DNA from: Thermomucor indicae-seudaticae
Lineage: Eukaryota; Mucoromycota; Mucoromycetes; Mucorales; Lichtheimiaceae
Direction: 5' to 3'
Assembly: GCA_000787465.1 (NCBI GenBank)
Contig: JSYX01000039.1
Location: 1-16,541 of the forward strand
Length of the DNA stretch: 16,541 nucleotides
Position numbers and translations under genes: made by a program. Below are positions 8,448 through 16,541 of the stretch, piece by piece. Position 1 is the stretch's first letter; the number at the start of each line of letters is the position of its first letter. The notes below the pieces were generated by a model, which did not search any database, was not told where the DNA came from, and worked only from the letters and a program-made list of their open reading frames with translations.

Positions 8448-9678
8448 TCACTCCTTTCGCTCTTTAATTTGGACATAGGGAATGGCCCGAGCGAACATGG
8501 CAATGCTTGGATGGCGACCCTGATGAACGGCCAATTGATGTCCACAAGCAACATAAAAATAATGCAAACTGATACACATCTGAAGGAGATAATGCATAAA
8601 GTAGGTTAGTGAGTTGTCAAACACGGAACGTGTTGCACGCATGCGGACACAGTAATTACTATACCGTACCAAAACATGCCACCTATTTGGAAGTCATCGA
8701 TTGGGACCAACCTTGTTTCAGCTTAACTCGCACAATGAAAATGAACCATCCCTTAATAACCGTACCATGCATGTAACTGTGGGTTGAATAGATCCCAGTC
8801 GTCGTAGACAAAGCACATGTTCTTGTCAAATAACCACACGACCAGAGCGAGTACTAGGAACTGTGCTCCCCGATGGAAGAGTCGGATGATCTCTGGCTTC
8901 TGGACCTCCAAGTACATTTTTCGTACCATCCAAAGAGAGCTCCACATGACAAACCCAAAACTACATAGGCTAAAGTTAAAAAGAGGGACACACCTGTTAC
9001 GAGCTGAGGAGACACTTGCGATGATTGAAACATGTAGAACTGTGTAGTTCCCTTTGATTGGCTTGTTACATATGTAGCCAAAGCACAATAAATCCCAATC
9101 AAGACCGCATACAACGACCGATCATGCCCTTGTTCTTTCAATAAAAGCCAGTAGAGATAGCAGGCTGTCCAGACCATGGGAACCTAACGCCCCTCAAATT
9201 TGATCAGCATCCGAAAGCAAAAACTCCTTCCTTAAGCTTACTTCGTCCCACATTTGATGTTCAAACTGCAGCGTGGCGTGGAAAAGCACACTGGCATTTT
9301 GCTTAGCGGATGAACGCATCATCAACAAAGTTTCTTTTTTTACCTTCCGATGCCGACCACAACAATCAGCAGATAGCTAAAAGATAAGCGCCAACCGAGG
9401 GATTGGTGGTGCAGCAGTACACCCAAAGTGCCCAGAGCGATCATTGCCAAACTCTAATGATAATAAGCATGTCTTACCTGTGATACTCCGTGTTTCCGCG
9501 CTCTGTCTTATTCCTTACCGACACCGTGTTCCAGAACTCGGCAATGTAGAACGAATGTCGATAATTTTCTTCGCACCTGATGTTTCCTTGTCATCAAGAC
9601 GTGTCACAATTACTGCCATGTAGTCATCATCGCTTACCAATCGACGGAACTTGTCACCGGTCCCCAATAGCCCGTCAT
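8448..9678 (-). CDS. Alkaline ceramidase (ACER/YPC1/YDC1 family)
   Basis: Eight minus-strand exons (9678-9638, 9576-9519, 9453-9344, 9290-9242, 9183-9032, 8969-8766, 8682-8649, 8579-8448) give about 259 residues; human ACER3 has 267. The enzyme hydrolyses ceramide to sphingoid base and fatty acid in ER/Golgi membranes. The start MTGYWGPVTSSVDWCEENY is diagnostic. Calcium ligands known from ACER3 correspond to D13, W14, E16, N18 and E27 (IAEFWN). The zinc site corresponds to S70, H74 (GSVLFHATL), D85 (MWDE), H203 and H207 (QLHAWWH), with the same spacings. Several hydrophobic helices separate these. Exons 1-5 and the HAWWH junction are firm. Intron 5 uses a GTTTCA donor (9031) chosen by phase and alignment, and the last intron could instead start at GTGTTT, about 24 nt later, adding eight residues. 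Confidence 0.92.
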
Positions 9679-11016
9679 GTTGTCAGAATGCAAACAGGAA
9701 AGTTGGGTAAGAGAGAGAGAAAGATAACCTCTTTTTCCAAGTCAACATTTATTTTTATTTCTTTTGACAACTTTGCTCTGTCATATTTGTGCACATATGC
9801 AAAGCTACTCAAAACAGGATGTCCTTTTTCTGGTCCGGGGCCTTAGGGAAAAAAAGAAGTACAATGACGTACTTTTTTCGTCGTCCCTGCTTACAGGGGA
9901 ATCCATGGCTTTTTGTTGTGCAACCTGGTAAAGATCCAGGATTAAACGGTTGGTTAGTTAGCGTTACATTGGCGTTTTATTTGAAACAATGCGGCATATG
10001 GCACTGTTGCCAAATTGCATAAGGACTCTTTGGCTTACTGTGGCTACTATCAGTAAGGGGAATTAAAAGAGAATGTCTTTGTCCATACCGGTCCTGCTAG
10101 TCGCATCGAATCATCTCGAGGAAAATGAGCAGATATTTCATATTTGTATATGCTGTAAGTTGATTTGACCTTAATCGCATGAATATGAGACCTCTAGAAG
10201 ACATCTTTCGTTCCATCTACATCGATATTGCCCAGGTTAAGATGGATCACTGGATGCTTATGAATATCAAGTATTAAACAGACGCGAAGCATGAAATAAG
10301 ACCTGTTACGGGCCATGTGCTTCTTCCAACCAGAGGCATAAATGATACGAACACCAAATATAGCAAAAGGAGCATATGCCTTTAGCCAAGGCACCGTTTC
10401 CAGACGCTCTCATACTTAATACTCAGTCTGTATGATGAATTCCTTTGGCCGATTGATGCGACATAATATTCAGGGTGTAAATGAAAAAGATCCTTCTTAC
10501 ATAAAGTCAGGCTCAGCGGGAACAACCTTGATCGACTATGCATGCTCCTTACCCGAGGTAAGCAAGATCGATCCGGCAGGGTCCAAACAAATTTGAAAGC
10601 CGAAACAAGTTGTTGACAACAAATCTTTCAGGTTCTGTCGGGCTGCTGAGAGAGGCAAAGAGGACAAGAATTAACCTGATGCCTGAATCTTTTACTTTTA
10701 ACAAACACAGTCAAGGTCCAGCCGGAAATGCACCGAAACCTCATCGCTGCAATGATCATCTCGAAGATCTGCTGAAGGGGATATCAAGTTGGCCGATGGA
10801 CATTGCTGGTCCTTTCAACGTCTTTTTGGCTTGCTTGAAATCAACTCCAGGTACCTGTGCATATCAGAGATCAAACTGCAAGTTTTCATGCTGATATTCT
10901 GCTGCTTATAGGTCAGGAACCACCTCGATACCACTCACAAAAGGATCAGAAAAGTTAAACGGATTTTCGGGCATCGATTTTCATTTTTGAGACACCTTTT
11001 CCCTAACTCTTGCAGC
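9679..11016. other. Unassigned intergenic tract with coding-like fragments
   Basis: No known gene is visible between the divergent ceramidase and SAC genes. Fragments that look like protein occur on both strands. Plus: a 54-codon ATG frame at 10432-10596 (contains SGSAGTTLIDYACSLPEVSK) and a 94-codon frame at 10610-10894. Minus: a 66-codon frame at 10194-10394 (contains YASGWKKHMARNRSYFMLRV) and a frame from the ATG at 10974 (MPENPFNFSDPFVSGIE). None links to a full model. CCCTAACTCTTGCAG directly before the SAC ATG looks like a branch point plus 3' splice site, so part of this tract may be a SAC 5'-UTR intron. No tRNA-like sequence was found. Confidence 0.35.
10432..10596 (+). CDS. Small open frame of unknown function
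   Basis: A 54-residue frame begins MMNSFGRLMRHNIQGVNEKD and ends at TGA. It reads like genuine protein, with a mixed composition and no low-complexity runs, but I recognise no family. A possible donor (GTAAGC) lies inside at 10558, so it might be one exon of a longer gene or a fragment of a decayed one. Nothing nearby gives it a role. Confidence 0.2.
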   Translation: MMNSFGRLMRHNIQGVNEKDPSYIKSGSAGTTLIDYACSLPEVSKIDPAGSKQI

Positions 11017-14000
11017 ATGAGAGTACCAGACCCTGATGAACCTTTTATAGACCCTGGCGATTGTACTGTAGATCTTTATGTTTTAGACGATTCTTTTGTG
11101 CTTGTTCATTCCTCCAAACATGCAATTGAAATCAGCTTTAAGAATTTCGAAATTGTGCGCAAAGGTGAGCCGACTTCTTGTGGGAGTTGAAAGTGTAGTA
11201 TATGACAAATGCCTCCAAAAGAAAAAGATAAAGGTTGGGAGCCTCCAAGTAACGTGCCATGCTATCATATCCATGGAATTCTCGGAATATTGGGCGGTTT
11301 CCGCGGTAACGTCTTCCGTTTTTTATGCATGATGCTCTATGGAGTCAGTACCTTATACAGCCTGCAGAAAAATACTTGGTGGTCATAACAAAAGTCCAGC
11401 GTCTTGGCCACGTGTTCCATCGTGCGATATACATGATTGAGCAAGTGCTATGCTTGGCTTTTGATGCCGAAAAGGCCAAAGAAAAGCTAGAATCCAAGGC
11501 AAGGCTTTTGTCAATGAAGACATTAAAACACATGTTTAGATGTGTAAATATGTTAGATCAAGTTACCACGTCCCACTACAGATGATGAATCATCAGACAG
11601 TGATACGGATGATATTCAAACCGTAAAAGCTGTCCCGACTACCTCCTCCTCAATGCCAACGACATCCACAAAAACCAAGCTGGAGACTACTGGATCAAGT
11701 GTGCAGCGACGTGTGTCATCCTCTGGCAGGTCATCTTCTCCTAGTCCGCTGATCTCTCGTTTCCGAATGTCATTTACCGGGAACCGCAGAGTGCGGGGAC
11801 ACGTCGAACAACCTTCGTCGAGAGATACAGATATACCAATGAAGCCTTCGGGCGAAGAACTCTTTGCTACGATGAAAGCCAATGAAGAAGCTTCGTTGGA
11901 TAAACGACTCATTAAACAGGTCACTGAACTTTTTAGTCGTTCCATGTTTATTTATGCATATGACTATGGTCAGTATAATATCGCTTGTAAACCTGTCCAT
12001 CTGCGATGATCTGATTACTGTTTTTAGATATTACCAACAGCTTTCAAAGGTCTTTTGATACCCAGACACAGCCCACGACACCATTATGGAAGCAGGTATT
12101 TCTCAATCTCTGGTCGTTGCTGTACTATATCTAAAGGTAATGCTATCAGGTAGACCGTCGGTTCTGGTGGAACGAGAACCTTTTGAGCGAGTTCATTAAG
12201 CGCGAGGTGATGCATGGTTATGGTATACATGTCGTACAAGTGCTCATAAGTGGTAACTCTAAATAATCAGCTTGACGAGTGGATTCTTCCTGTGATGCAA
12301 GGCACAATCCAGATAGAACAATGTGAAATAGAGGGCTATATTTTTGACTTTATTTTGATATCAAGACGAAGCCGAGAAAGGGCTGGTAAGCTGGTTTGAC
12401 GAAGGACTTTTGACTTGTATCCTAAACACAAACCATCGCTTTAGGAATGCGATACCAGAGGCGAGGGGTGAATGAAGAAGGTCAAGTTGCGAACTTTGTC
12501 GAGACGGAGCAGATTATTGTCTTTTATGTAAGATCGTCTCGCCGTGAACCCTGACATGGATAACTGTACTTAACATAATAGCCATATTAGAGAGATGAAA
12601 CACCTCACATTGCCTCTTTTGTTCAAACGAGAGGCTCTAGTAAGTACCTCACAAGCAAATGTATACAATGTTCTTTACTGACGTGTCGCTAGTACCTCTG
12701 TTTTGGAGCCAATCTCCTTATAGCCTGCACCCGATTCCAACGCTAGACCGCAGTGAAGAAGAAAATGCTACGGCATTTGAACGCCATTTTGCTACTCAAG
12801 AACAACTGTACGGCCAACAGATTGCGGTTAACCTCGCCGAACTCACTGGCCGCGAGGCAATTATCGGTTCTGAGTACCGACGGCATGTTGAAAAACTAGG
12901 TGATCCTAACATAAAGTTGGTACATATTGCTACCTATTATCGTGACTACAATGCTTATATTCTGACTCAAGGTATGTAGAATTTGATTTCCACCGCGAAA
13001 CGCGAGGGATGCGATTTGAAAACATTAGCAAGTTGAGTACAAGTCTTCGCGAAGATTTGACAAAAATAGCGTAAGTTTTCTTGTTTATAGTTTCTCCAAA
13101 TCAATGCTAAAAAGACTTCATAGACACTTTTGGCAAGCAGGCACAGACACGGTATATTGCCGCCAAAAGGGCGTCTTTCGGACGGTAGGCTGGCTGTGGA
13201 TAAATTTGTTTCATGGATTGACGGTCGGTTGCAGAACTGTATGGATTGTTTGGACCGCACCAACGTTGTCCAGGTAATAAACGTTCCAGGTTCGATATGC
13301 TTGCACCTATTCAAGACCGTCTGTCGTTAGAGTGCCTTTGCTCGGAACGTGCTGAACATGCAACTTATGCGCTTTGGTATAACAGAATTTCCAGATGAAG
13401 GCATCCGATACTATGAACGTTTTGAGAGAATATTCAATCATGGTAAATCGTGTGTTCTAAACGCGTGGACACTCACTCATACTTGGTATTACAACAGTGT
13501 GGGCCAACAATGGCGATATGATTTCCCGTATGTACGCGGGTACAAGCGCCTTGAAAGGAGACTTTACTCGGTATAAAAAGCATCAAACAAAGCCGCTATG
13601 TCAAATGGTACTAGCCCCAAGTACTACTTAGAACCGGGAAACGGAATATCACGGGAATGATGAACGACGCATCAAACTCCTTGGCTCGCATGTATTTCAA
13701 CACTGTTAAAGACTTTTGGCGTCAGGCCACTATCGATTACGTTTTGGGTAAGTATGAGTATCATCGCCGTAAAGACGTAAATGTATTGATCAAGACATTG
13801 AAGGATATCATAAGATTGAAATCTTCCGTCATGTCCCGCAAAGCACAATGATGTCCGCGGAACCGGGTATCGAGCGGCGCTGGGCTAAAATACGCGCTGA
13901 TGCCAGTAAGTAGCGTTTGATAAAATGATTAGACTGGAAGTCTCAAATCAGCTTAGTTCAAGTCAGCAGCGAGATAGTAATTGCTGACGATGACGAAGTA

Positions 14001-14741
14001 AAATTGGGCGGATGGACACTGTTATCACCGAACGAGCCCCAAAAGCGGTAAGTGTGTCTCAAACAATGGTCGTCTTTATGCATCTAATACAATTTGATAC
14101 AAATAGTCGAGCCAAAAAGTTTGAGGAAAAGGTAGTGCTTCTTACAGTAAAGGCACTTTATGTGTGCAGCTACAACTACAATCTCGAGAAAGTCGTGCAG
14201 TTCAAGAGGATTGCTCTGGAAACCATTTCATCCATTCAAGTAGGCGAGTATATCTTGTCGTCGCTGACACCCATTTCGAGGCAGCCCGATCAAAATTATG
14301 GTTTCTTGATATTTTATGAAGCTGATCGTGAACTGACGCGGTTGAACACGGGCAGCATAAGAAACGAAAGCTTGGATGATCTGGATGCAAAATCAACAAA
14401 CAGTTCTTCTGAAGACGAGATCCATGAGGACAGTCGGTCATTCCTAGCGTTCAAGGCTGTGCGATATAATGTGTTGGGTGAACTGTCGGACGATAGTGTT
14501 TTGAACTGTCGCGAGCAAGCAGAGGAGATCGCTAGTAAAATAGCGGAGGCGTGTGGAAGTGCACACCATCCACGTTTCCTTGTTCATCAGCCTATTATTA
14601 GGTAAGGAAATGGGGAATACGGAACAGAGAGCGGACGTGTTACTCATTCACACATGGAATAACAGCTTGGAAGAGGCTAAGAAGACTGACGGGATATTTA
14701 AAAAGATGGGCTTTAGGCTCAAGCAGGCTATATGGATTTAG
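11017..14741 (+). CDS. SAC-domain phosphoinositide phosphatase, INPP5F/Sac2 type
   Basis: Twenty exons join in one frame to 883 residues: 11017-11164, 11222-11305, 11368-11541, 11582-11968, 12028-12095, 12150-12206, 12271-12385, 12445-12527, 12591-12639, 12693-12915, 12972-13070, 13124-13184, 13235-13273, 13331-13442, 13498-13570, 13632-13747, 13804-13905, 13957-14047, 14107-14601, 14666-14741. INPP5F/Sac2 removes the 4-phosphate of PI(4)P on endocytic membranes. The Sac domain includes GILGILGGFREKYLVVITK, ISRRSRERAGMRYQRRG, VETEQ, GSIPLFWSQ, NIKYVEFDFHRETRGMRFEN and the catalytic CX5R loop NCMDCLDRTN (517-526, Cys518, Arg524), then VWANNGDMISRMYAGTSALK. A Ser-rich, probably disordered insert is at about 136-210. 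The region from about 631 to 850 matches an hSac2 domain (KLGGWTLLSP, FKRIALETISSIQVGEYILS). It lacks the long human C-terminal tail. Introns are 40-64 nt. The intron-3 donor (40 nt) and the GTTGGT donor at 12916 are the weakest junctions. Confidence 0.93.
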
Positions 14742-15189
14742 TCCATGTATCGCAGTGGTCACGTTTTTGACAAGTGTCTCGTTCATTACTTGTACAAACG
14801 TTTTGCTGATGTTTTTCAGACCAGAATTTGCACGAGCTTGTTCGTCTTTCTGTCTCATGTTCTTGTGCGTGATCGTCATAGCTGGCGAGGGTGAGGGTTT
14901 GAAGTTGATAAGCCTCTTCAGACGTATGTTCTGGCTGGTATTCTAGAAAGCCGAATGATTGTGAAGGGAGCACCAAGTAGGAATCATCATCGTCTTCTTC
15001 TTTTGGCGCATCGCGTAGAAGAGGATGGTTCATATAGATATGACCGTAAAAGTGACTCACGAGGACAACTGGAAAAGCCACTTCATCAAAATATAGCTCA
15101 CTTGTCACTAGGGTTATTTGCTCTGGTTTTATTCGAAACAAATTTGGTCCTGGTTCTGTTTTTTTGAATAGATGTTTGCGCAGTTTACG
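14728..15189 (-). CDS. Uncharacterised acidic protein, start unresolved
   Basis: An open minus-strand frame of 153 codons runs from just after a TAG at 15190 to a TAG at 14728. Its central part reads like protein (PEQITLVTSELYFDEVAF, then LRDAPKEEDDDDSYLVLPSQ and FGFLEYQPEHTSEEAYQLQT) and is acidic. The first in-frame ATG is at 15033, well inside the coherent part, so the true N-terminus probably lies on an upstream exon I could not place. The last 14 bp overlap the end of the SAC gene tail to tail; another minus frame (NISKTFVQVMNETLVKN) continues the other way past 14790, so the C-terminus may also be spliced differently. No family is recognised. It could be a real small gene or antisense of the SAC 3'-UTR. 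Confidence 0.35.
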   Translation of the reverse strand, partial: RKLRKHLFKKTEPGPNLFRIKPEQITLVTSELYFDEVAFPVVLVSHFYGHIYMNHPLLRDAPKEEDDDDSYLVLPSQSFGFLEYQPEHTSEEAYQLQTLTLASYDDHAQEHETERRTSSCKFWSEKHQQNVCTSNERDTCQKRDHCDTWTKSI

Positions 15190-15291
15190 CTACTGGAACT
15201 GTTTCCGCTATTGTACACTAGCGAATATCTAATCCACCTTTCTTGATCACGCAACCCATCTTACCTTAACAACAACATTTTGCTTATCATT

Positions 15292-15435
15292 ATGGTTCCC
15301 AGTAAACCTCCCGGAAAACCTTGTCTAGCCTCCCTGACGGAGGACGAGGATACCAGTCTTCTACAACAGTTTCATGAGTGCCGGGCCCATCGTATTTGCC
15401 CCAACTGCCTAACGACTGAGGGATCTTCAAAGTAA
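15292..15435 (+). CDS. Candidate first exon of a small Cys-rich protein
   Basis: An ATG frame of 47 codons begins MVPSKPPGKPCLASLTEDED and contains FHECRAHRICPNCLTTEGSS. The C-P-N-C-x-T-T pattern resembles the first half of a GATA-type or other zinc ribbon (C-x2-C). It ends at TAA, but the same bases form a GTAAGA donor at 15432, so it may splice onward; a join to an AG near 15487 would add about ten residues. The second Cys pair of a zinc finger is not found downstream, where a transposon-like element lies. It may be a truncated gene, a short real gene, or chance: the opposite strand is also open here (EDWYPRPPSGRLDKVFREVY). Confidence 0.3.
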   Translation: MVPSKPPGKPCLASLTEDEDTSLLQQFHECRAHRICPNCLTTEGSSK

Positions 15436-15832
15436 GAAACACAGAGAAGAACGACTTCGTGAAACTATGTTTATTCTCGAGAAAAGAGATGTCCCTGAAA
15501 ATAAACAATTGGTTCACTCATAAAACGTTTTACTAGCTGAGATCGATTACGGAATGACTTGGATCTAATGAATGGGATGTCTAAGACACCACAACGACAG
15601 GTAGCATAACCCAGTCCAGCAATAACAAAGCAAATCTCTGTGAGATGGAGCACAATAATGAAACAATGGAAAGGTAGACCAAATGCCAACGAGACTGAAT
15701 AAAAGTTTATTTTATTGAAATTGGACGTGCTCTTGTTTATATAATAAGATCTTTTCCATGGTCACGTATAGAGTTCTCTCACTGTTACAGCCTTCCCCCG
15801 CTTTTTTCCGCCGCGGATTTTCCTCGACCAAA

Positions 15833-15865
15833 CCAGAAAAATCTGAGGGCTGAAAAAAATCGAGG
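15833..15865 (+). repeat. Subterminal repeat, left copy
   Basis: This 33-bp copy (core GAAAAATCTGAGGGCTG) matches 28 of 33 positions with 16412-16444 in the same orientation. Both lie inside the TIR element near its ends. Subterminal repeats in DNA transposons are often extra transposase-binding sites. Confidence 0.65.
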
Positions 15866-16035
15866 AATCGTGAACCTGGAATAACATTTTAGCCGCGATC
15901 GCAATAAGTGGCACTTCTAGGATCTTCCACATAACAAAGGCACTTCTGATATATTGTTGTTCTCTGCAGCAAAAAAATCGATAGGAATAATGGGATCCAT
16001 CGGAAAGTTCGCAAACTCCACCTTGGAAGCAAAAT

Positions 16036-16277
16036 ATGAGAGACACAGAAGATGGTGATTCTGAAGACGTCGATGCGAACGAAGGCGTGCCAGATGCTGA
16101 GTCAGTGGAACCCCTATGGTGAGCGCATAAGAAGAGCTTATCCATGTTGATGCTGTCATAAGCATGCTCGAGGAAGAGCAGCATAAGCGAACCAGGGACG
16201 AGCTGCGGAAGATCAGGCATGAGATATTTCGCAGCAGAAGAATGAAACAATCGAACTTGACCGAATACTTTAGAAAC
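16036..16277 (+). pseudogene. Decayed C-terminus of a pogo-type (DDE, CENP-B-like) transposase
   Basis: Two frames are needed. The first (16036-16117) is acidic, MRDTEDGDSEDVDANEGV. A frame change and an in-frame TAA (16128-16130) follow, then EELIHVDAVISMLEEEQHKR, TRDELRKIRHEIFRSRRM and KQSNLTEYF, ending about 16271. Acidic linker, short helical segment, basic Arg/Lys helix and a final QxxLxxYF is the usual tail of pogo/Tigger transposases. QSNLTEYF (16248-16271) fits the PCNA-interacting PIP box, which has been described for the Drosophila pogo transposase. The DDE catalytic core and DNA-binding domain are absent. An alternative reading as a real two-exon gene, using GTGAGC at 16119 as donor, is possible but less likely inside a TIR element. 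Confidence 0.6.
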
Positions 16278-16411
16278 TTGCGTCAAATAAAAAGCACTGT
16301 ATTTTTATTTGTTCACCCCTATTTTTTCCGGTCCAATTTTCTCGCGGAAAAATGAAAAAAGCGAGGAACTGAAAATTTTTATAAGTTTTCCGCGGATTGA
16401 TCTTCGAAGAA

Positions 16412-16444
16412 CCTGAAAAATGTGAGGGCAGAAAAAAGACGAGG
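16412..16444 (+). repeat. Subterminal repeat, right copy
   Basis: This is the partner of 15833-15865 (28 of 33 identical), core GAAAAATGTGAGGGCAG. A further related A-rich unit, GAAAAAAGCGAGG, lies near 16350. Several such units sit inside the right end of the element. Confidence 0.65.
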
Positions 16445-16541
16445 TTGAAAAAATCGGGGGATCACTGTATCAATGACAGGTACAAGAGGTATATTAGTCT
16501 GAGACAATACCAACCATTCTATGTTCTGTAGCGGGAAGGTA

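Larger units (their letters stand above)
15788..16467. mobile_element. Non-autonomous pogo-like terminal-inverted-repeat element
   Basis: The left end CAGCCTTCCCCCGCTTTTTT (from 15788) and the reverse complement of the right end, CAGTGATCCCCCGATTTTTT (from 16467), match at 19 of their first 25 bases. Both ends are directly flanked by TA (15786-15787 and 16468-16469), the target duplication of Tc1/mariner/pogo elements. The CAG...CCC-CG terminus is typical of pogo/Tigger/Fot1 elements. At 680 bp it is far too short for an intact transposase; it carries only a decayed transposase C-terminus, so it looks like an internal-deletion derivative. The ends have diverged from each other, which suggests an old insertion. 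Confidence 0.65.

Noticed and set aside
11325..11585. Several separate small proteins across 11.0-14.6 kb
   Set aside because: All join by GT-AG introns with matching phase into one SAC-domain protein; the frames running into introns (for example after the VWANNG and DITNS junctions) are read-through.
8448..14741. A lipid-signalling gene cluster (ceramidase plus SAC phosphatase)
   Set aside because: The genes are divergent, separated by 1.3 kb, belong to different pathways, and the other neighbours are unrelated.
16036..16355. A genuine two-exon plus-strand gene using GTGAGC at 16119 and an AG at 16162
   Set aside because: The skipped bases continue the same protein pattern (EELIHVDAVISM) in frame, so they look like transposase sequence with a stop, not an intron; the whole lies within a TIR element.

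Overview
The window looks like nuclear DNA from a filamentous fungus, most likely an early-diverging one (Mucoromycota-like; inferred from protein content and gene structure, not from any database search). The evidence is a set of typical fungal genes (Gti1/Pac2-type WOPR regulator, ATP-dependent PEP carboxykinase, alkaline ceramidase) with many short GT-AG introns of 40-83 nt, TATA boxes, and no operon structure. Several genes are so intron-rich that single-frame reading shows only fragments; I joined exons by splice phase and protein-family motifs.

Layout, left to right: (1) 1-187, minus, the N-terminal 62 codons of an HPP-family membrane protein that runs off the left edge. (2) 321-1946, minus, an intronless BAG-domain Hsp70 co-chaperone with a perfect heat-shock element about 100 nt upstream of its start. 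(3) 1947-4206, a long gene-poor stretch with a coding-like but broken tract at about 2291-3010 and the promoter of the next gene. (4) 4207-6066, plus, four-exon ATP-dependent phosphoenolpyruvate carboxykinase (551 aa). (5) 6777-7685, minus, WOPR-domain transcription regulator (302 aa), convergent with PEPCK. (6) 8448-9678, minus, an eight-exon alkaline ceramidase (about 259 aa) with every known metal ligand present. (7) 9679-11016, no recognised gene, with coding-like fragments on both strands. (8) 11017-14741, plus, a 20-exon SAC-domain phosphoinositide phosphatase of the INPP5F/Sac2 type (about 883 aa). (9) 14728-15189, minus, an uncharacterised acidic open frame overlapping the SAC gene tail to tail. 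(10) 15292-15435, plus, a small Cys-rich first-exon candidate. (11) 15788-16467, a 680-bp TA-flanked terminal-inverted-repeat element holding a decayed pogo-type transposase C-terminus that ends in a PCNA-binding (PIP) box.

The genes are ordinary single-copy housekeeping or regulatory genes (gluconeogenesis, proteostasis, sphingolipid and phosphoinositide turnover, morphogenetic transcription control). I see no cluster logic linking them and no clear new multi-gene system. The most notable items are the non-autonomous pogo-like element, the heat-shock element at the BAG gene, and two tracts (about 2.3-3.0 kb and 10.2-11.0 kb) with coding-like sequence that I could not assign.
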